A stretch of DNA of 64,000 bases from Photorhabdus akhurstii (lineage in GTDB: Bacteria > Pseudomonadota > Gammaproteobacteria > Enterobacterales > Enterobacteriaceae): NCBI RefSeq assembly GCF_018448925.1, contig NZ_RCWE01000004.1, forward strand, positions 1 to 64,000, given 5' to 3'. Below are positions 16,983-29,117 of this stretch, in pieces. Position numbers and translations under genes: made by a program. How positions within the stretch are numbered: the first letter of the stretch is position 1; every line of letters starts with the position of its first letter. A model generated the notes under the pieces. The model worked only from the letters and a program-made list of their open reading frames with translations. It did no database searches and had not been told where the DNA came from.

Positions 16983-18104
16983 TCAATCATTAAAGTACCA
17001 GTAACCACTATTAACCAATGCAGTGAGCAGCCTGATAAAACGAACATCATCTATCGCTTCACCAAGCATTTCGGCATTAATTTCATAATAGTGACAAAGA
17101 ACATCAGCCGCTTTAATATGAGGCGTATCTATTAATTCACCGTTAACAAAGCACTGATCACCAATCCTTATAACTCGTAGTCCATTAAGGCGGTGGAGAT
17201 TTTCACCTTGTTTCATTAATTCATAAATTTCATCACTTTCATAAGGTGGTTCTGGTGGAGCAATATCAAGTTCATGCCGTGACTGAGAGATGAATTCACC
17301 AAACCATTGCTGGAAAGTGTCAGGTTGTGCCAATAACTCGTTCATCATGGCATGTAGCTTTGATAATTCATGCGGCTGGACCAGTGCTGGATTTTCACGG
17401 AAAGTCAGATCAGGATCGTTATAACGATAGCTGCCTAAATCATTAGCCAGCACATAATCGGCGAAGCTACTGAAAAGCTCACGGGAATTGGGGGCGCGGA
17501 AACCAACTGAATAATTTAGTGACTCTTCGATGGCATAACCTTCATGCGGAAATCCAGGTGGGATATAGAGAATATCGCCTGGCTCCATCTCTTCGTCAAT
17601 AATGGCATTAAAGGGATCAACCTGTAATAGATCGGGGTGAGGGCAGCGCTGTTCCATTGGTAGCTTTTCCCCGATGCGCCAGCGACGGCGACCCATTCCT
17701 TGAATGATAAATACATCGTATTGGTCTAGATGCGGACCAACACCACCTCCGGGAACAGAGAAGGAGACCATCAGATCGTCTATCCGCCAGTCAGATAATA
17801 TGCGGAATGGTTGCATTAATGCGGCGGAAGGATGGTGCCAATGATTAACCGCTTGTACCAGCAGTGACCACTCTTTTTCACCTAAATGATCGTAACTTTC
17901 AAATGGACCATGAGAGACATCCCAACGGCCATTTTTCTGGCTGACTAGGCGGCAGTCAACTTCATTTTCCATAGCCAGACCCGCGAGTTCATCGGGAGTA
18001 AGGGGATCAATGAATTGACGGAAGCCTTGTTTAATCAGTAAAGGCCGTTTTTGCCAATGATTATGCAAAAATGCCTGCCAGTCCAGGTTCAACTGATAAT
18101 CCAT
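16983..18104 (-). CDS. roxA: Ribosomal protein uL16 arginine 3-hydroxylase RoxA (YcfD)
   Basis: A 373-residue JmjC-type 2-oxoglutarate oxygenase, exactly the E. coli length. It hydroxylates an arginine of ribosomal protein L16. The iron-binding HxD is in GVGPHLDQYDVFIIQ (about 130) and the distal His in YIPPGFPHEGYA (about 187). The C-terminal winged-helix-like part is complete. It lies between pepT and phoQ as in E. coli. Confidence 0.96.
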   Translation of the reverse strand: MDYQLNLDWQAFLHNHWQKRPLLIKQGFRQFIDPLTPDELAGLAMENEVDCRLVSQKNGRWDVSHGPFESYDHLGEKEWSLLVQAVNHWHHPSAALMQPFRILSDWRIDDLMVSFSVPGGGVGPHLDQYDVFIIQGMGRRRWRIGEKLPMEQRCPHPDLLQVDPFNAIIDEEMEPGDILYIPPGFPHEGYAIEESLNYSVGFRAPNSRELFSSFADYVLANDLGSYRYNDPDLTFRENPALVQPHELSKLHAMMNELLAQPDTFQQWFGEFISQSRHELDIAPPEPPYESDEIYELMKQGENLHRLNGLRVIRIGDQCFVNGELIDTPHIKAADVLCHYYEINAEMLGEAIDDVRFIRLLTALVNSGYWYFND

Positions 18105-18187
18105 AGTGACATCCTGAGTGTGAAGTGAATTTCAGGGTATTATAACCAATAGTTAAATCCAGTATCAGACTGTACTGGCATATTTAA

Positions 18188-19678
18188 CTAATCGTCATCA
18201 TTAATTTGCTGGCATCGGAATATAACGCAAATTCTGGCGCCACCAAGCGGGCTGTCACTGATACTGATATCACCTTTATATTGTTCGATAATTTCAGAAG
18301 CAATTGACAATCCTAGCCCTTGACCGGGCTTTAAAGTATCAACACGTTGGCCTCGCTGGAAAATCATTGCCCGTTTTTCAGGCGGCACCCCTGGACCATC
18401 GTCATCGACAATAATCATTACCGAATCGTGATCGATCGCCACAGAGATCTCAACAAATTTAAGGCAATATTTACAGGCGTTTTCCAACACATTACCCATG
18501 ACTTCCATAAAGTCGTTTTTCTCACCAAGCCAGGTGATCTCCGGTGAGACATCTAACGTGAGACTGACGCCTTTACGCTGATAGACTTTTGTTAAAGCGC
18601 TGCACAGGCTATCCAGTAAAGCAGGAACAGAAGAAACTTTCCGCATAATGGCGCTATGTTCACTGCGCATACTGGCTCGATGTAGATAATAGCCTATCTG
18701 CTGAGAAATACGGCCAATTTGCTCTAGCATGATAGGTTCTGCCTGTTGAATAGTCATTTGTTTGCTGTCGCGTAAAGAACGGAGAGTTGATTGTAAAACA
18801 GCCAGTGGCGTTTTCAAGCTGTGTGTCAGATCAGCGAGCGTTGTCCGGTATTTTGTATAGCGGTTGCGTTCATTATTGAGCAACACATTAAGATTACGCA
18901 CTAGCCCCCGCAGCTCTGTCGGGGGATTCTCATCCAGTTTTTCCCGTTCACCTTTTTCTAACGAACTGATCTGATGAATAAGCGATTTAATTGGCCGTAA
19001 ACTCCAGTGTGCCGCCAGCCAGATTAATGGGATAACCAGAATAAGATTGGCAATCAATACATAACCGAACCACTCCCACACCAGAACCGCTTTTTGTAAA
19101 TCCTGTGGAATGGTATCGATGACTACAATAGTTAATGCTGGCAAATGAGCTGTCGCGCTATATCTGTTGACGGAAACGGAGTGGGTTAGCTCGTTATCTT
19201 CATTTTCGTCAAGTGCGTCAAGTTTACCTAATTGCCCTTGTGTGTTAGCCGAATTTTTTAGTAAGTCGCGGCTGCTTTTTAGATCAGTATCCAGTTCATA
19301 TAAACCGTCTTCTTTTAACCATTCACTGGGAATAGAGTTTTCGACTTTTGGGATATGGCGTTGACGCCAGAGGATGGTGCCTTTGTTGTTATAAATCAGA
19401 ACCAATGATGGGTTATTCAGTGTGAAATTAGGTGGTACTGAAATATCCAGCTTATTATTATTCCACTGTGCAAGGCTGAAAAATAGGTTACTCTGACTGC
19501 GTAGCAGTGTATAAGCAGTTTTATCAAAACTAACCAGATAACCGACAATGGCGACAATACCGTAAGACATGGTAAGAGCAAGAATAACCGCCGCAGTTGC
19601 CATTAAAAACCGGGTACGGAGTGAGAAAGGCTGCTTTTTGTGCTTAAGCACTTTTTTACCTATGAAAGTCTTACACAT
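18188..19678 (-). CDS. phoQ: Sensor histidine kinase PhoQ
   Basis: A 496-residue inner-membrane kinase that senses low Mg2+, antimicrobial peptides and acid, and phosphorylates PhoP. Two membrane helices (about 26-50 and 200-222) enclose the periplasmic sensor, whose acidic patch is seen as [11 protein letters not shown]. The HisKA motif is [11 protein letters not shown] with the phosphorylated His; N, G1 and G2 boxes are [20 protein letters not shown] and [12 protein letters not shown]. The frame is open to 19699, but the ATG at 19676-19678 is preferred because it overlaps the phoP stop by 8 bp and suits the family length (486 in E. coli). Confidence 0.95.
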   Translation of the reverse strand: MCKTFIGKKVLKHKKQPFSLRTRFLMATAAVILALTMSYGIVAIVGYLVSFDKTAYTLLRSQSNLFFSLAQWNNNKLDISVPPNFTLNNPSLVLIYNNKGTILWRQRHIPKVENSIPSEWLKEDGLYELDTDLKSSRDLLKNSANTQGQLGKLDALDENEDNELTHSVSVNRYSATAHLPALTIVVIDTIPQDLQKAVLVWEWFGYVLIANLILVIPLIWLAAHWSLRPIKSLIHQISSLEKGEREKLDENPPTELRGLVRNLNVLLNNERNRYTKYRTTLADLTHSLKTPLAVLQSTLRSLRDSKQMTIQQAEPIMLEQIGRISQQIGYYLHRASMRSEHSAIMRKVSSVPALLDSLCSALTKVYQRKGVSLTLDVSPEITWLGEKNDFMEVMGNVLENACKYCLKFVEISVAIDHDSVMIIVDDDGPGVPPEKRAMIFQRGQRVDTLKPGQGLGLSIASEIIEQYKGDISISDSPLGGARICVIFRCQQINDDD

Positions 19679-20339
19679 CAAAGCGATAGCCTTGGCCACG
19701 AACAGTTACGATAGCTTCATAGGGCCAGATATCCAATATTTTCTTCCTTAGCCGACCTATTAAGACATCGATGGAGTGGCCTTCGCGCAGTTCAGCATCG
19801 GGATATAATTGGCGCATTAATGACTCTTTAGTGACAACTTTGTCGCTATTACACATCAGTATTTCAATGATTCGGTATTCAAACGCCGTTAGTTTGACGC
19901 TCTCTCCGTAAACTGTTAACTCCTTGCGTGACAGATCAATTTTGAAAGGCGGGAATTCAATGATCTGAGAAACTAGCCCATTATTACGGCGTAAGAGTGC
20001 CTGCATACGAGCAATAATTTCTTCAAGATGAAAAGGCTTGGTAACATAGTCATCCGCTCCTGCATCAAGAACCGTGACTTTTTCTTGCCAGCTTTCGCGG
20101 GCGGTCAGAACAAGAATGGGGAGTTTTTCATCTTTTTGGCGCCAGCGACGGATCAAACTCAAACCATCTTCTCCGGGCAAACCAAGATCAACAATGGCAA
20201 TATCGGGTTCGCTCTCGACCAGATAGTAATCGGCTTCTTTGGCATTTGCCGCGGCATCAACTAGATGACCGGTATCACGAAGCTGTACCGTTAAATGGTG
20301 ACGCAGTAACATGTTGTCTTCAACGATCAATATCCGCAT
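19671..20339 (-). CDS. phoP: Response regulator PhoP
   Basis: A 222-residue OmpR-type regulator. The receiver domain begins MRILIVEDN, with the phosphorylated Asp in [10 protein letters not shown] and the Lys in DDYVTKPF; the DNA-binding winged helix ends GQGYRFDV. The frame is open 15 codons further upstream, but the ATG at 20339 gives the family N-terminus and length (223 in E. coli). In Photorhabdus and Salmonella it controls lipid A modification and resistance to host peptides; pagP, a typical target, is also in this window. Confidence 0.97.
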   Translation of the reverse strand: MRILIVEDNMLLRHHLTVQLRDTGHLVDAAANAKEADYYLVESEPDIAIVDLGLPGEDGLSLIRRWRQKDEKLPILVLTARESWQEKVTVLDAGADDYVTKPFHLEEIIARMQALLRRNNGLVSQIIEFPPFKIDLSRKELTVYGESVKLTAFEYRIIEILMCNSDKVVTKESLMRQLYPDAELREGHSIDVLIGRLRKKILDIWPYEAIVTVRGQGYRFDV

Positions 20340-20516
20340 GGAATAATCCTTCTCAACTCCAGCAGGCAGTATTGTAATAATCAATTCATTCGGACTGTTA
20401 TATAGACAAAACTGCCAGTAAAAAATTCAATGCAATGGTTCTGGCTGAACATGTTAGATACATGGATCTGTAACAGCAAGACGTTAAGTAGAAATAGAGA
20501 ATATAACTTTAAAGTG

Positions 20517-20533
20517 TGTTTGGGATTGGTTTA
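20517..20533 (+). promoter_or_regulatory. phoP: Candidate PhoP box upstream of phoP
   Basis: TGTTTG, five bases, then GGTTTA: two half sites with the exact 5-base gap of the PhoP box consensus, with one mismatch in the first half. It is 178 bp upstream of the phoP start and is oriented opposite to phoP. Autoregulation would fit, but the orientation lowers confidence. Confidence 0.35.
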
Positions 20534-20544
20534 TATAAGGATAG

Positions 20545-20573
20545 CAACAGACGGGTGTTTTATCCGTCTGTTG
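20545..20573 (-). terminator. purB: Hairpin after purB
   Basis: CAACAGACGG (20545-20554) and CCGTCTGTTG (20564-20573) form a perfect 10-bp stem 9 bp beyond the purB stop in the direction of purB transcription. The loop is 9 bases. The T run is poor, so it may also be a 3' stabilising hairpin. Confidence 0.55.
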
Positions 20574-20581
20574 AATATCAA

Positions 20582-22605
<2,024 letters not shown>

Positions 22606-22607
22606 GA

Positions 22608-23711
22608 TTACTCCTGCAAACGTTGTTCAATCACGCCACCGCCAAGACAAACTTCACCCTGATAAAAGACGGCTGATTGGCCGGGGGTGACTGCGGCGAC
22701 AGGGTTAGCAAAACGGACTTCAATTTTATCTTCGTTTATGGGGGTGACAGTGCAAGGAATATCCTGCTGACGATAACGTGTTTTGACGACGCAATGGATT
22801 TCTTTAGTTAATGTCTCTCTATCAACCCAATGAAGTTGCTGAGCGATAAGGCCGGTAGACATTAAACGAGGGTGTTCATGCCCCTGCGCCACGATCAGGA
22901 TATTGTTTTGAACGTCTTTATCTATGACATACCACGGCTCTTCGCTGCCTTCTTTCGTTCCACCGATGCCTAAACCTTTACGTTGGCCCAACGTATGGTA
23001 CATCAGCCCCTGATGTTCACCGACGGTTTCTCCATCTACAGTCATAATGGGGCCAGGTTTGGCAGGTAAATAACGGCCAAGGAAATCACGGAATTTGCGC
23101 TCGCCGATAAAACAGATACCGGTGGAATCTTTTTTCTTTGCCGTCGCCAGACCGATTTCTTCCGCGATACGACGAACCTCCGGTTTTTCCAGTTCACCGA
23201 CAGGAAATAGGCTTTGAGCAATTTGCTGGTGGCTCAGAGTGTATAAGAAATAACTTTGGTCTTTATTGTTATCCAGCCCGCGTAATAATTGGCTTTTACC
23301 GTTAATATCTTTGCGACGGACATAATGACCTGTTGCGATGTAATCCGCGCCTAAATCCTCAGCAGCGAATTCCAGAAATGCTTTAAACTTAATTTCTTTG
23401 TTACATAGAATATCTGGATTAGGTGTTCTGCCCGCTCGATATTCAGAAAGAAAATGTTCGAAAACATTGTCCCAATACTCGGCGGCAAAATTGACGGTAT
23501 GAAGTTCGATGCTCAACTTATCGCAAACGGATTGGGCATCAGCCAGATCAGTCGCGGCTGAACAGTACTCTTCATCATCGTCCTCTTCCCAATTCTTCAT
23601 GAACAAGCCAGCCACTTGATAACCTTGCTGTTGTAGCAAATAGGCGGAGACGGAGGAATCTACACCGCCGGACATGCCGACAATGACTTTTTTCTGGCTG
23701 TTATCTGACAT
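22608..23711 (-). CDS. mnmA: tRNA-specific 2-thiouridylase MnmA
   Basis: A 367-residue enzyme that makes the 2-thiouridine at position 34 of tRNAs for Lys, Glu and Gln, with sulfur passed by the TusABCDE relay. The PP-loop is [15 protein letters not shown] at 12-26; the two catalytic cysteines are in [10 protein letters not shown] and [12 protein letters not shown]. Length matches E. coli (368). It is the first gene of mnmA-hflD-purB; 84 bp separate it from nudJ. Confidence 0.98.
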   Translation of the reverse strand: MSDNSQKKVIVGMSGGVDSSVSAYLLQQQGYQVAGLFMKNWEEDDDEEYCSAATDLADAQSVCDKLSIELHTVNFAAEYWDNVFEHFLSEYRAGRTPNPDILCNKEIKFKAFLEFAAEDLGADYIATGHYVRRKDINGKSQLLRGLDNNKDQSYFLYTLSHQQIAQSLFPVGELEKPEVRRIAEEIGLATAKKKDSTGICFIGERKFRDFLGRYLPAKPGPIMTVDGETVGEHQGLMYHTLGQRKGLGIGGTKEGSEEPWYVIDKDVQNNILIVAQGHEHPRLMSTGLIAQQLHWVDRETLTKEIHCVVKTRYRQQDIPCTVTPINEDKIEVRFANPVAAVTPGQSAVFYQGEVCLGGGVIEQRLQE

Positions 23712-23795
23712 GGGAATCTCACTGGAGAAAAAAACGAGCGTCGTACTTTAACACGTTGCAGACAGGGGTGCATCAAACGTATTACTGTTTTGTTA

Positions 23796-24245
23796 TTAAA
23801 TAAACGGAGAAACATAACTATCCAATAGGGCGAGAGGATATTTTTCGTTTTTCAGGTAGCAGCGGATACTTTCTGCGACGAGAGGAGAACGAAGACAATG
23901 GCTATTGAATATTTGTTCGGCTGTAACCCAATGGCAACAGTCAATATCACGGTCTTGTGGATCGGCTAAGGTTTGTTGTTCCATTTCAACCAGAAACAGA
24001 AAACGGATAAAGGGCGTGCCGTCTGGCGCAACCCACTGATGAACTTTCAGCAGTGCTTGTGGTTTAGCCTGAATACCGGCCTCTTCCCATAATTCGCGTT
24101 CCGCCGCTTGTAACAATGTTTCATCAGCCTCAAGATGACCAGCGGGCTGATTCCATAATGCTTTGCCATTAATTGTCTCTTCAACGACCAGAAATTTATT
24201 CTGGGCATGGACAATACAGGCAACTGTGACGTGGGGGTTAAACAA
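23796..24245 (-). CDS. nudJ: Phosphatase NudJ (Nudix hydrolase)
   Basis: A 149-residue Nudix hydrolase; E. coli NudJ dephosphorylates the thiamine precursor HMP pyrophosphate and nucleoside triphosphates. The Nudix box is seen as [23 protein letters not shown] at about 37-59. The start is a TTG at 24245: the codons TTG TTT AAC CCC CAC align with the E. coli start MFKPH, and AAGGAG lies 6 bp upstream. A longer GTG start at 24266 is possible but lies upstream of that Shine-Dalgarno. The start overlaps the end of rluE by 8 bp, so the genes are coupled. Confidence 0.93.
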   Translation of the reverse strand: MFNPHVTVACIVHAQNKFLVVEETINGKALWNQPAGHLEADETLLQAAERELWEEAGIQAKPQALLKVHQWVAPDGTPFIRFLFLVEMEQQTLADPQDRDIDCCHWVTAEQIFNSHCLRSPLVAESIRCYLKNEKYPLALLDSYVSPFI

Positions 24246-24867
24246 AATTGATCTCCTTCCATTCACCGGGTTTCATCTTGCCTAATTGCAAGCTTCCCAT
24301 ACTAAAACGAATTAGCCGAAGTGTGGGGAAACCGATATGTGCTGTCATTCTGCGCACTTGACGATTTCGGCCTTCATAAAGTGTTATTTTTAACCAGCTT
24401 ACCGGAATATTTTTACGTTCACGAATCGGTGGCTGGCGACGCCAAAGCCATGATGGTTCATGAACTAACTCAGCGCCTGCGGGTAGGGTAGGCCCATCTT
24501 TTAATATGACGCCATTGCGTAACTTATCGAGAGAAGCTTCATCTGGAATGCCTTCAACTTGCGCATAATAAACTTTGGCTGTTTTTTTATTCGGTTGGGT
24601 TAGCTGTGCTTGAAGTTTGCCGTCATTGGTCAGAATTAATAATCCTTCACTGTCGCGATCTAAACGCCCGGCAGCATACACATTTGGCAACGGGATAAAG
24701 TCTTTTAGTGTTGTTCTGCCCATTTCATCGGTGAATTGGGGTAAAACATCGTAAGGTTTGTTAAATATCAACACTCGACGAGGTTCTGTTGGTTTTTTGA
24801 CAGAATGTGATATTTTTCTTTGGCTGAATCGGTTAAGTCTGTGTTTTTTAATGGAGAAATTTGTCAT
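24238..24867 (-). CDS. rluE: 23S rRNA pseudouridine synthase RluE
   Basis: A 209-residue RsuA-family enzyme (217 in E. coli) that makes pseudouridine 2457 in 23S rRNA. The catalytic Asp is in [18 protein letters not shown]; the family segments [16 protein letters not shown] and [23 protein letters not shown] are present. A basic N-terminal tail of 28 residues precedes the catalytic core. It is divergent from icd and coupled to nudJ. Confidence 0.96.
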   Translation of the reverse strand: MTNFSIKKHRLNRFSQRKISHSVKKPTEPRRVLIFNKPYDVLPQFTDEMGRTTLKDFIPLPNVYAAGRLDRDSEGLLILTNDGKLQAQLTQPNKKTAKVYYAQVEGIPDEASLDKLRNGVILKDGPTLPAGAELVHEPSWLWRRQPPIRERKNIPVSWLKITLYEGRNRQVRRMTAHIGFPTLRLIRFSMGSLQLGKMKPGEWKEINFV

Positions 24868-25005
24868 TATAGATCACTGCATAAAATGGAAGGGGTATTA
24901 TACATTAGTCTGCTATCAATTGGCGTTCGCAGAATATTCAAGTAGTATTGACACGTCCCTTACAAAAAATTAACAAGGTATTACGCTTACTTGAAGGAGA
25001 GGTTA

Positions 25006-26259
25006 ATGGAAAGCAAAGTAGTTATTCCGGCGGAAGGTAAAAAAATAACAGTCGACGCTAAAGGTAAACTGGTTGTTCCGAATAACCCGGTCATCCCTTA
25101 TATCGAAGGGGATGGGATTGGTGTCGATGTTACCCCTGCAATGTTGAAAGTGGTCGATGCAGCGGTTCAGAAAGCCTATCAGGGTGAGCGTAAAATTTCC
25201 TGGATGGAAATCTACACCGGTGAAAAATCTACTCATGTATACGGTAAAGATGTTTGGTTGCCGGATGAAACGTTGGATCTGATCCGTGAATATCGCGTAG
25301 CCATTAAAGGTCCTCTGACGACGCCGGTTGGCGGCGGCATTCGTTCTCTGAACGTAGCATTGCGTCAGCAATTAGATCTGTATGTTTGTCTCCGTCCTGT
25401 TCGTTACTACCAGGGTACGCCAAGTCCGGTCAAACGACCTGAATTGACCGACATGGTTATTTTCCGTGAAAACGCGGAAGATATTTACGCCGGTATTGAA
25501 TGGAAAGCGGGGTCTGTCGAAGCGGATAAAGTGATCAAATTCCTGCAAGAAGAGATGGGCGTAAATAAAATCCGTTTCCCACAACAATGTGGTATCGGTG
25601 TGAAACCCTGTTCTGAAGAGGGCACTAAACGCTTAGTCCGTGCTGCCATTGAATACGCAATTGATAATGACCGTGAATCTGTCACTCTGGTTCACAAAGG
25701 CAACATTATGAAGTTTACCGAAGGTGCTTTCAAAGACTGGGGTTATCAGCTTGCTCGTGAAGAGTTCGGCGGTGAACTGTTGGATGGCGGCCCTTGGGTG
25801 AAAATTAAGAATCCGAAAAACGGCAAAGAGATCATTGTCAAAGATGTCATCGCGGATGCGTTTCTACAACAGATTCTGTTGCGCCCTGCTGAATATGATG
25901 TTATCGCCTGTATGAACCTGAATGGTGACTACATCTCTGATGCACTGGCTGCTCAGGTTGGTGGTATTGGCATTGCTCCGGGAGCAAACATCGGTGATGA
26001 ATGTGCCTTGTTTGAAGCGACTCATGGTACAGCACCTAAATATGCCGGTCAGGATAAGGTGAATCCAGGTTCTGTGATTCTTTCCGCTGAGATGATGTTG
26101 CGCCATATGGGGTGGACAGAAGCCGCAGATCTGATTGTTAAGGGCATGGAAGGCGCGATTGCCGCGAAGACCGTGACTTATGATTTCGAACGTCTGATGG
26201 AAGGCGCTAAACTGCTGAAATGTAGCGAATTTGGTGACGCGATTATTCAACATATGTAA
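25006..26259 (+). CDS. icd: Isocitrate dehydrogenase (NADP+) Icd
   Basis: A 417-residue TCA-cycle enzyme (416 in E. coli) that oxidises isocitrate to 2-oxoglutarate. The serine phosphorylated by AceK is in [19 protein letters not shown]; the metal Asp residues are in [17 protein letters not shown]. The frame is open 5 codons upstream, but the ATG at 25006 has GAAGGAGAGG just before it and gives the family start MESKVVIP. Codon use is more GC-rich than the neighbours, as expected for a highly expressed gene. Confidence 0.98.
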   Translation: MESKVVIPAEGKKITVDAKGKLVVPNNPVIPYIEGDGIGVDVTPAMLKVVDAAVQKAYQGERKISWMEIYTGEKSTHVYGKDVWLPDETLDLIREYRVAIKGPLTTPVGGGIRSLNVALRQQLDLYVCLRPVRYYQGTPSPVKRPELTDMVIFRENAEDIYAGIEWKAGSVEADKVIKFLQEEMGVNKIRFPQQCGIGVKPCSEEGTKRLVRAAIEYAIDNDRESVTLVHKGNIMKFTEGAFKDWGYQLAREEFGGELLDGGPWVKIKNPKNGKEIIVKDVIADAFLQQILLRPAEYDVIACMNLNGDYISDALAAQVGGIGIAPGANIGDECALFEATHGTAPKYAGQDKVNPGSVILSAEMMLRHMGWTEAADLIVKGMEGAIAAKTVTYDFERLMEGAKLLKCSEFGDAIIQHM

Positions 26260-26280
26260 TCCGTCATCATTGTGAAAACT

Positions 26281-26311
26281 TCACGGTAGCTAATGCTTCC
26301 GTGGGGTTTTC
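26281..26311 (+). terminator. icd: Terminator after icd
   Basis: CACGG (26282-26286) with AGC inside pairs with GCT and CCGTG (26299-26303), with a TAAT loop and a TTTT tail at 26307-26310. It begins 22 bp after the icd stop. Confidence 0.75.
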
Positions 26312-26505
26312 TGAATTTACAGGGATTTTTGCTGTAAAATTCTCAAAAATAGTGGAAATAAACGTGTTTTTTTGCGTTATATTCTTCAATTTTATTTTTT
26401 TCAGATAGTTATCTGTCGTTTTTACCTTTTTATGCCCTATAGCCTTAATTGGAAAATCTCAATCACTTAAAAGGTATATATTGTTGTTTTATTAGGCATG
26501 AAATT

Positions 26506-26535
26506 TTGCAAGTCACATATGACAGAGTGTATACT
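26506..26535 (+). promoter_or_regulatory. Sigma-70 promoter for the coiled-coil gene
   Basis: TTGCAA (26506-26511), an 18-base spacer, then TATACT (26530-26535), 45 bp before the ATG at 26580. The rest of the 320 bp between icd and this gene shows only the icd terminator. Confidence 0.5.
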
Positions 26536-26579
26536 GAGGTTAATATTCGTTCTGTCTGATAGGAAGAGGGGAGTAAAAG

Positions 26580-26975
26580 ATGAGTGGCTCAGATGATAAA
26601 AAAATAGAGTTTAGTACGAGCGATGTGTTAAATGCTCTCTTGCATCGCGGTCAGAATATGCAACATCTTGCAACTCAGGAAAGCGTGGATAATCTGCGCC
26701 GTGAGACTGAGGCTAACTTTGCGTCACTTGATAAGCGTTTCGAATCTATTGATAAACGCTTTGAATCTGTTGATAAGCGATTCGAATTAATAGATAGACG
26801 CTTCGAATCTATAGATAAACGTTTCGATGTTATGGATAAGCGTTTTGAATCTATAGATAAACGTTTTGATAAACTTGAAGGTAAATTTGATCGACTTCAA
26901 TGGTTTATTGTTGCGGCGGCGCTGGCATTGCTATTCAAAGAATATATTTTTAAAGCGGCGGCTGTTATCCAGTAA
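26580..26975 (+). CDS. Coiled-coil membrane-anchored protein with heptad repeats (Bdr-like)
   Basis: A 131-residue protein. After a polar N-terminus (1-47) comes a run of eight near-identical seven-residue units of the type DKRFESI (about 48-106), encoded by 21-bp tandem repeats, then one membrane segment (about 107-120) and a short tail. Seven-residue periodicity with hydrophobic positions means a parallel coiled coil anchored in the membrane at its C-terminus. Similar architecture is known in the Bdr proteins of Borrelia and in some phage and mitochondrial DUF1640-like proteins; none gives a function. GGAAGAGGGG before the ATG is a strong ribosome binding site. The repeat number may vary between strains. 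Confidence 0.8.
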   Translation: MSGSDDKKIEFSTSDVLNALLHRGQNMQHLATQESVDNLRRETEANFASLDKRFESIDKRFESVDKRFELIDRRFESIDKRFDVMDKRFESIDKRFDKLEGKFDRLQWFIVAAALALLFKEYIFKAAAVIQ

Positions 26976-26998
26976 CTTGCAACCTTATTGCAAGTTAC
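26972..26998 (+). terminator. Stem-loop at the end of the coiled-coil gene
   Basis: GTAACTTGCAA (26972-26982) and TTGCAAGTTAC (26988-26998) form a perfect 11-bp stem with a 5-base loop that includes the stop codon of the gene. A T-rich stretch starts about 10 bp later. Probably a terminator. Confidence 0.55.
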
Positions 26999-27171
26999 TG
27001 CCTAACTTATTCTTTCATCTTTTATTTTTTCTCTGTTTCATTGCTTTTTGGCTACAGTATCTTCCAGTTCATCGAAAATTGAAGGGCATTGATAACAAGG
27101 TTGTTGGCCGTAAGATATCGCTGTTTATATTGGTAAGTCCTCGTTACACCTATTCACCGTGGTTTATTGCT

Positions 27172-27756
27172 TTATAAGCGCCTATAAGTGGAATCTGGTG
27201 TAACAATATTTCTTGAGTCATATTCAAACCGGCCCATTGCTTGTGAATAAGCTTTCAGCTCCTCGAACCGTTGGCTGAGAAATGCGTTACGTTCCTCTTC
27301 ATGAATCGAATCGGCATTGCAATCTGTAAAACAATTGGGGGTTTCATAGAGTCTGACGCGGTGAATTTTGAGGCTATCCCATTCACTAAAAAGAACTTCC
27401 ATAGTGAGGAATATCTCTTTTGCAATATTTTCAACGGTTGGATTGCAGTACTCGCCACTACGATTTAAGCTCATGAGTCTAAATTTACTGCGCGTAGCAT
27501 GGACAGCGGATATAAAATCTGCATCCTTGGGATTAAGAATCGAGGCGTGATCCAGATACTCATCAATCCATGCTGCGCCGATACGCTTTATCTCTTTAAA
27601 ATCTATTGCGTATCCAATTGGCTGCATCTGTTCAAATGAGAAAGTGAGTTCATACAGATAAGTGTGTCCGTGGATATTGAAGCATTTCACCCTCTCGTTC
27701 ATGACTCGATGAGCGGAGTCAAAAGAACCTTTGCGTGTAATATATTGAATTGTCAT
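27172..27756 (-). CDS. 6-pyruvoyl-tetrahydropterin synthase/QueD-family protein
   Basis: A 194-residue member of the PTPS/QueD family. Zinc histidines are in FDSAHRV (H17) and HGHTY (H29, H31); the catalytic Cys precedes them in VKCFNIHGH (C25); the late Glu is in VRLYETPNC. E. coli QueD has only 121 residues: here there are an insertion of about 25 residues after LDHASIL and a C-terminal extension of about 40. It could make 6-carboxytetrahydropterin for 7-deazaguanine or pyruvoyl-tetrahydropterin for a pterin. Its ATG overlaps the folE-like stop by 4 bp, so the two act in series from GTP. No queC or queE is nearby. Confidence 0.85.
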   Translation of the reverse strand: MTIQYITRKGSFDSAHRVMNERVKCFNIHGHTYLYELTFSFEQMQPIGYAIDFKEIKRIGAAWIDEYLDHASILNPKDADFISAVHATRSKFRLMSLNRSGEYCNPTVENIAKEIFLTMEVLFSEWDSLKIHRVRLYETPNCFTDCNADSIHEEERNAFLSQRFEELKAYSQAMGRFEYDSRNIVTPDSTYRRL

Positions 27757-28448
27757 GCGGTACCTCTAATCAATTCATAGAAGTCTTGCTTGGCAGGTGA
27801 ATTAGTATCGGCGAATACACCTGAGAACATTTGTGTCTTCATCCGGCTTTTCTGGTGGCGTACACCTCTGCAACTTACACAGTTATGTGATGCATCTATC
27901 AATACTGCGACACCCTGATTTCTTTCACATACTTGGTTTACTGCATTATGGATTATTGCTGTTAATCGTTCTTGTATAAGCCCACGTCTGCCAAAATGTT
28001 CGACGATCCGATTTAACTTTGACAGGCCAAGAACACGGCCATGTTGACTTGGTATGTAGGCAACGTGAACATAGCCTCTGATTGCTTGATGATGGTGAGA
28101 GCACATGGAGTCGAGAGCGATCCAGCCGTCGAATACAATGCCATCGTAGTTATCTGCCGGAAATGTAGTGATAGGTCCCATTGGTTTGTATCGACCTTTC
28201 CATAGGTCAAGTACATAAGCTTTCGCAACACGTCTCGGCGTGTCTTTCGAATTAGGATCATTTTGCCAGTCTACGCCAAGAGCGGTCAGGAATTCTCCGA
28301 ATGATATAGCAGCTTTATCTATGATAAGGTTAAGTTCTGTTTTGGTCAGAGTCTCATTGGGTCCGTGTAATGCGCGTTTTTTTGCTAATTGCATGGATAT
28401 TCCATCTGCAAATCCATGTGTAGAAATTTCTAAATCTCCTGGTTCCAC
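27753..28448 (-). CDS. folE: GTP cyclohydrolase I (FolE-type paralogue)
   Basis: A 231-residue type I GTP cyclohydrolase, which opens the guanine ring of GTP to give dihydroneopterin triphosphate. Zinc ligands are in SMCSHHHQA and CVSCRG; GLSKLNRIVEHFGRR and QERLT are the family core. It is clearly divergent from the housekeeping enterobacterial FolE (for example CSHHHQAI instead of CEHHFVTI and a different N-terminal 35 residues) and resembles phage or accessory copies. It is the first gene of a two-gene set with the PTPS-like protein. Confidence 0.88.
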   Translation of the reverse strand: MEPGDLEISTHGFADGISMQLAKKRALHGPNETLTKTELNLIIDKAAISFGEFLTALGVDWQNDPNSKDTPRRVAKAYVLDLWKGRYKPMGPITTFPADNYDGIVFDGWIALDSMCSHHHQAIRGYVHVAYIPSQHGRVLGLSKLNRIVEHFGRRGLIQERLTAIIHNAVNQVCERNQGVAVLIDASHNCVSCRGVRHQKSRMKTQMFSGVFADTNSPAKQDFYELIRGTA

Positions 28449-29117
28449 AGTAGGTACCTCGTTATTGTCACTAAATGGTTCATTATGATCCGTTTAGAAA
28501 AATGCATATTTTTGTTTAACGGACCACCAGTATTTAGTCCCTTACTATCTGAATGCTAGATAAAATAGTGGTGGGTATCATGTCCTTTGCAGTCATTCTT
28601 AAGACCTTTTAAGTCTTAATTGGGTGAACTGATATTGGGATTCGTGTTTTCCCGCTCACTTAGTCACGTTGTGAAATTGTGCATTAAGTTAGATATGTTA
28701 TGCCATTATTTCTGCTTGTTTTAATTTCTTGATATGAATATTTAATACTTATCTTTCCAGAGAAAATAATGAGTCTTATTTATTGTTATTGTAAATGTAT
28801 TGACGTACAGTTTGGGGCTTATTCATTAAATAAATTAATTAATTGTATGAATGGCATCCAGATAGAGAGCGGTTTCACAACTATCAGATACTGTTTTTTA
28901 ACAAGGTTAGGCAAATCTTGCTCAGTGATCGGTTATAACATATTTACTAAAGGAGGTTTTATGTAATTCGGAATTGATAATATGGGCCCTGATCTAACCT
29001 ACGGGACAACACCAACTTAAACCTGAACACTTTTAGATGATCTGAAAGGACAAATAAAGATGTGTTCAGAAAGAATAGGCATAAGTCTGTTTAGCGAAAG
29101 ATGGAGGTTGCATATAT
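28449..29117. other. Gap between folE-like gene and LysR gene
   Basis: 669 bp holding the divergent promoters. The only structure I see is a small stem-loop at 28599-28619 (TTAAGAC/GTCTTAA). A 65-codon frame at 28769-28966 has no family and no good ribosome binding site and is not called. Confidence 0.5.

Noticed and set aside
28769-28966. 65-codon frame ending at a strong Shine-Dalgarno followed by ATG TAA
   Set aside because: Cys- and Tyr-rich without family; the AAAGGAGG-ATG-TAA at its end is a start-stop with no product. It might be a relic, but nothing supports a gene.
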